From Gibbula magus (lineage: Eukaryota; Mollusca; Gastropoda; Trochida; Trochidae), in NCBI GenBank assembly GCA_936450465.1, contig OW388296.1, positions 49,365,750 through 49,429,749 on the forward strand: a stretch of 64,000 bases of DNA, written 5' to 3'. The position numbers and the translations under genes were made by a program. The first letter of the stretch is position 1; the number at the start of each line of letters is the position of its first letter. The notes beneath the pieces were generated by a model, which saw nothing but the letters and a program-made list of their open reading frames with translations, did not search any database and was not told where the DNA came from. Below are positions 59,800 through 64,000 of this stretch, piece by piece.

Positions 59800-60360
59800 A
59801 AATTAATACTTCAAAATTGAAAAATAATGTCAGGATCAGCAAAATCGACTGTCGAACATGTAGAAACATTCTAAGTTCCACTGTGTCCTTGAGAATAATG
59901 TCAAGGTCACCAAAATACAATCAACTCTTCGTCTTCCCTTGGAGGTGATTTGTGTAAAATATGGTGAAATTCCGGTGAATGGTTCTTGAGATATCCCGCT
60001 GACAAGCTTTACATGCACATTATCATGTCAAAAACTCAAGTTCCACTGTGACCTTGAGAATAATGTCAAGGTCACCAAAACCTAATCGGCCCTTTGTCTT
60101 CCCTAGAAGGTGCTTTGTGTAAGATTTGATGAAATCCAGCGAATGGTTCTTGAGATATCCTGCTGACAAAGATAAACTGACAAAGTCTCGTTGTGCGCTT
60201 GAAATGAAGGTCAAGGTCACAAACCTCTGTAGGAACATTACTCTCCTTATGATGACCCCATATGCAAAATATGAAAAGAATATTGTGATATAGTATTTGA
60301 GTTATTCCATTTCGTACGGGCGTACGGAAGGACGCAGCCGAATACCGCTAAACGCGCGCC
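59800..60360. repeat. dispersed repeat with internal near-tandem copies
   Basis: AATAATGTCAAGGTCACCAAAA, TTCGTCTTCCCT/TTTGTCTTCCCT, AGGTG.TTTGTGTAA, TGGTTCTTGAGATATCC and GCTGACAA recur at 59890-60010 and 60058-60172. It ends with TTTCGTACGGGCGTACGGAA and CGAATACCGCTAAACGCG. No coding function. Confidence 0.75.
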
Positions 60361-61145
60361 AGGGGATAACCTAAAGACCTAAAAAGGCGTGGGTTTGAAA
60401 CTGACGTGGGCAGAAACCAGAAAGAATTTTCTTTTTGGGCCTAAGTTCGGTAACGTAGAATGAGGTCAAGTGTATCAATTCGCCCAACATTAATCTACAT
60501 AAAGTTAAACAAACCAATCAGTCTTTTGCAGCTTACACATGTACAAGAACCATTGGCACTCACTGTTGACTTTAACCCCCTAGCTGCCATGATGTATCTT
60601 TGGTACATGTACACTTATATATTAATTGCTTTGTGTTTAATGTTGATTTGATTTAACTAGACCGAAAAGGCCGACCTGCTTGTAACAAATCGTTTCATGC
60701 ATGCTCATGGATAATGGTTATTTCGTTAATTATGTTTTGTGTAGAATGAGGTCACTTATCTGACTTTTCTTATTCGTTTTACGTAATTGACCCTTTGGCA
60801 AATATATTGATTTCATTGCATTTATTGGTTAATGACAATTTAACCTCCATATTCTCATGGTTTTTTTTTGTAATTGTGTTTTGAAAATGGACGAAACAAT
60901 GTTTATAACTAGACACTAGTATTTAGGAAATAACCAGTTTCTTCATCATACGTTTATAATCGATATAACAGTAGAGCCTCTGTCTCTTTTGTGTCCTTGT
61001 AACTTATCGTACTTGTGCTCATTTTTTGGCAATTGGTATCTTCTTTCACAATCCACCAAACATACCGTTAAAAATTTGTGTAACTCTTTGACTGTATCAA
61101 GTACCTTATTGTATACATTTTGCTGTCTTAAAGTTTCCTTTAAAA
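60361..61145. other. non-coding, no gene recognised
   Basis: AT-rich with short frames only. Confidence 0.35.
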
Positions 61146-61148
61146 TTA

Positions 61149-61266
61149 TTCTCTTCCCACATAGGTTACTCCCTTCAATTTTCTATCGTAAATATAGAAA
61201 ATTTGAAGGGAGGAACCTATAACGATAGAAAATCTTAATTGAGTAACCTCTGTGGGAAGAGAATGC
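61149..61266. mobile_element. short foldback MITE, second copy
   Basis: Same family as 24459-24543 (TCTCTTCCCACATAGGTTAC and its inverse GTAACCTCTGTGGGAAGAGA), with an extra internal inverted duplication of TTTCTATCGT / ACGATAGAAA. Confidence 0.75.
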
Positions 61267-61282
61267 TATACAATTAAAGTAT

Positions 61283-61642
61283 TTATTGCCCACATGTTTG
61301 AAAATAACCGAGTTAATATTATTGATATGATCACGTGTGCATATATCACGTTTGTTCCCAATGTTCCCGTATTTCGTCGTCTGTGACGTCATAAAACGAT
61401 TGTTCGTGACGTCACTGTAGCTTGCCGTCGCAAGAGAAGTGGGCGGTTTCCTGACTACTTTTACGCGAATCAAATGAACTAGAATGAGAAATAAAACAAT
61501 TATTACAATCGAAAGTGTGTCATATGACTTTTACGAAACTCGAACAAATTTATGTATAACTCTCGCTCTCGCTCGGGCAATCAAAAAATTCTCACTTGTT
61601 TCGTAAAAATCATATGTCACTTCCTCGGGTACAAATCTCTAT
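61283..61642 (+). mobile_element. paired-CRE repeat family, second intact copy
   Basis: Collinear with 39719-40102. It has TTATTGCCC at the start, TGACGTCA at 61384-61391 and 61407-61414 (again 23 bp apart), and the hairpin arms TCATATGACTTTTACGAAAC and GTTTCGTAAAAATCATATG. Confidence 0.82.
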
Positions 61643-62204
61643 ATAAAACGTTCAGTCCTAATCCAATATGAGCTATGTGAGTATTTGTACATATACCGAT
61701 GATGGACGAGAGAGGTTGTCTAAGTGTGTTGATCAGCGACAAACATTCAGACCAGAAAAACTCATTTTGCTCTCAACAAGAATTGACAAACATACAACTA
61801 GATCAAATAAATTATGTAGATGTTAGATATTGGTTGCTTGTAAAGTTTAACAACAGAGGGACTGATAATATGCAGCAAAAGGTTATTTGACACACTTTTA
61901 TATGGGGAGATTTACAAATACATTTTCATTATGATTAAATTCATGGTCTTAAATCTAAAAAAAAATATCAATGTCAATGATTCACCAAACGTATCAAATA
62001 CGTTCAGGTATCATATTTTGAATTAAAGGGACAGCTTCACTTGAAGCATATAAAATAATCTCAACGTTATTTAATTTTTTAAATGTTTTTTTTTTTCATT
62101 TATTTATTAAAAATTATTTAGAAATCAACAACACGCAATGTATGTGTGATATAATGATATGATGATGTTAATAAATCAATATTCGCGGATGTTCCTTGGA
62201 TCAT
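61643..62204. other. non-coding, no gene recognised
   Basis: TTAAAGGGACAGCTTCACTT at 62024 looks like one end of a TTAA MITE, without a visible partner. The frame at 61699-61890 is unsupported. Confidence 0.35.
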
Positions 62205-62555
62205 CTTCAAAACGTCACAGACGTAACGAAAAGATTTCATTATCTTCTCCTTCCGCCCTTGACCTCAACCCTCGCATTTTCAGTGCTAAACTTTTAACGT
62301 ACTGCAGGCTACTCGGATAAGCCAATCAGAAGACAGTTGTATTGCCTCTGTGACTGTGTCGATCGTCGCTTATTTTGAATTGGTTCCGAATGTAAACGGC
62401 GATTTCATTGGCTGTATGTTAGCAGATGGTAAGGGACGCAACTCGTGATCACAATATGTGTCGCTGATTCGTTTCACCACTTCTGGCTAGGTTGAAGGCA
62501 AGGTAAAACATGGAGAAATCTCGATACATGTTCAACTTGCCGTGGGAAGATGTCC
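62205..62555. repeat. dispersed repeat, inverted partner of 41095-41405
   Basis: Reverse complement of the other copy, with CCTCAACCCTCGCATTTTCA, ACGTACTGCAGGCTA, GTGACTGTGTCGATCGTCGC and GGTTGAAGGCAAGGTAAAA. It has one extra segment (GAATGTAAACGGCGATTTCA) absent from the partner. Confidence 0.75.
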
Positions 62556-62946
62556 TTGGATGGGCATACTCGCTTGTTTCCTACTCAACAATCCGTGGAC
62601 AGAGGTATCTGTGTAAAGGAAACGCCAGATCTTCTTGTGAATTGAATATGAACAAATTAAAAATTCATAACCTCGATGTCCATTCCTAAAGAAATTCAAA
62701 GTACATGTAACCTAGATTCTCTATGGATTTAGTTGACAAGTATACAGTATTTACGTCCGCATCCTGATTTCAATGGTCCATCATCTGTGATTGTCATTTA
62801 CTTTTGTTAAATACGATCATTCATCAAATTATACATTTAAACATTATTCTTGTAATCTTAAGATTTTCATTCAACAAATCTGTGTGGTCAATGTAGATTG
62901 ACGACAGTATTAATTAAATAAACCATTCAATATGCATTATGTTATT

Positions 62947-63047
62947 GAGAATGCATGAGGAGCCGTGGATTCGTTAAAAATAATCAACGAAAACCGAAGG
63001 GGCGAGTTGATTATTTTTAACGAATCCACGGCTCCGAATGCATTCTC
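62947..63047. repeat. near-perfect foldback hairpin
   Basis: GAGAATGCAT, GGAGCCGTGGATTCGTTAAA and AATAATCAAC are mirrored by GTTGATTATT, TTTAACGAATCCACGGCTCC and ATGCATTCTC. Arms are about 40 bp and the loop about 18 bp. Confidence 0.88.
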
Positions 63048-63375
63048 CATCTTAATCTATGTATGACGTCACGAAACATACATATGTGATTATCTAGCAT
63101 TATAGACAATACATTTCAATTATGTAACCTAAAAAAATATTATTTTGCAAATTTCGGTGCCCATTCATCGGATATGGTACACGTAGCTTCGACCCTTATG
63201 AAATGGATTCTTCCACGCACGTGCATGGCTCAAATCTTCCACGCAAAGCGATTGACTGACAGCCAAACTCCTACATTTCATGTGTTTCAGCACAATCCCC
63301 ATGCGTTTCACACTTTACCAGTCTTGTTTAGAATGCAGGGATCTTACTGACAAACAGTCAAATGATTACCAGCAG

Positions 63376-63452
63376 GCCTGGTGGCTAATAGGTTAGAGCG
63401 CTGCGTAACAGACGAAGGGTTACATGTTCGATTCCCGGGTCAGAGATTACAA
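63376..63452 (+). repeat. tRNA-like sequence (SINE head or tRNA pseudogene)
   Basis: GGCCTGGTGGCTAATAGGTT resembles an A box region, and ATGTTCGATTCCCGGGTC contains a good B box. The expected cloverleaf pairing of the first and last seven bases is poor, and AT-rich DNA follows with no SINE body. A working tRNA is unlikely. Confidence 0.5.
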
Positions 63453-64000
63453 AAATATTTAAAAGAAAATATAATAAAATATCTAATCAGATATACTAAG
63501 ACAAAATAAATCATTCTTGAACAAATTACTTTGTGAGCCATTACGAAAATGTCAAAACCTGACACCCCTCCTGACTAGATTAGTCAATGACCAGTAGATT
63601 CTTAAAAATAATCCACTGTTAACACAATAGAGTGACGTCATCACCATGGATTAACGTTGATGAGTGAACAGCGGCATAATTGAAATGCTCTTTTACTCAT
63701 ATGATCAGAAAGGAGTTAAAGTCTTCCATACACTGTTTATCTAGCTACTTACAAGACACTTATCCAACATATAGAAAGTCGCCTCTCAACAGTTCTAGTT
63801 GTTGTAACTCACTTCAAGGACTAGTTCGACGTTTTTATTAGTTCAGCCTTCTCTGACCCCAATAAAAGACACGAAGAAGGGAGGGATCAGTACACACCCT
63901 TGACAACTTCAAGTTTTATGCAGAATTTCATTTTGAAATACATTGAACAATATATACTATGTCATCCTTTAATGCATGTTTATGGAGACGTACTTCACTT
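63453..64000. other. non-coding, no feature recognised
   Basis: No supported exon or repeat to the end of the window. Confidence 0.35.

Noticed and set aside
59235..59820. Frames rich in Leu/Ser/Arg/Ala on both strands
   Set aside because: Translations of the CGACAAAGCGATA palindromic array.
63376..63452. A functional tRNA gene
   Set aside because: A/B-box-like motifs exist, but acceptor-stem pairing and arm lengths do not fit a working tRNA.

Overview
This window looks like an AT-rich, repeat-dense stretch of an invertebrate animal genome, most likely a lophotrochozoan and probably a bivalve or other mollusc. The reasons are spliced genes with GT-AG introns and ETS/CRE/E-box/TATA-type promoters, a rolling-stone-like membrane protein, a BTB-BACK-Kelch protein, tRNA-derived SINEs and a very high density of TIR/MITE elements. 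The species call is inference. Nothing bacterial or viral was seen.

Two protein-coding genes can be rebuilt exon by exon. (1) A BTB-BACK-Kelch gene on the + strand has seven coding exons between 22896 and 36217. All intron phases match and the product is 839 aa, probably a CUL3-type E3 ligase substrate adaptor with a ~200-residue charged N-terminal extension. Its promoter carries an E-box and two perfect CREs. Its last intron is 7.6 kb and filled with nested transposons. (2) A rolling stone (rost)-like membrane protein on the - strand has two coding exons (47147-47064 and 44291-43437) and 312 aa. It has a TATA box close to the start codon and CCAAT, E-box and CRE sites further up. A third, partly resolved - strand gene has a housekeeping-type promoter and non-coding first exon at about 19.3-19.19 kb and a signal-peptide exon at 15990-16057. 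Its remaining exons were not resolved.

Layout: 0.26-2.1 kb, a 63-bp minisatellite decaying into diverged units with an embedded SINE fragment. 2.1-19 kb, mostly non-coding with two hAT-like foldback elements (each with a 9-bp target duplication), a 26-bp tandem array, a SINE and parts of the third gene. 20.57-21.13 kb, a 560-bp element with 95-bp TIRs, a 9-bp target duplication and an apparent captured promoter plus first exon (Pack-MULE-like). 22.8-36.2 kb, the Kelch gene; its introns hold MITEs, a 5'-truncated LINE inserted into another repeat, a SINE and a 2.2-kb TTAA-flanked TIR element. 36.8-43 kb, dispersed repeats. 43.4-47.3 kb, the rost-like gene. 48.15-49.03 kb, an inverted partner of the 36.8-kb repeat. 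49.04-55.15 kb, a 6.1-kb TTAA-flanked TIR element holding two convergent, spliced, small transcription units and several smaller MITEs. 55.8-64 kb, a second SINE type, a 26-bp array, a CpG-rich block, a large imperfect palindrome built from a 12-bp motif, and more dispersed repeats.

The most unusual items are the 6.1-kb two-gene TTAA element, the Pack-MULE-like element, the 59.25-59.77-kb palindromic array, and a repeat family that carries paired CREs across the region.
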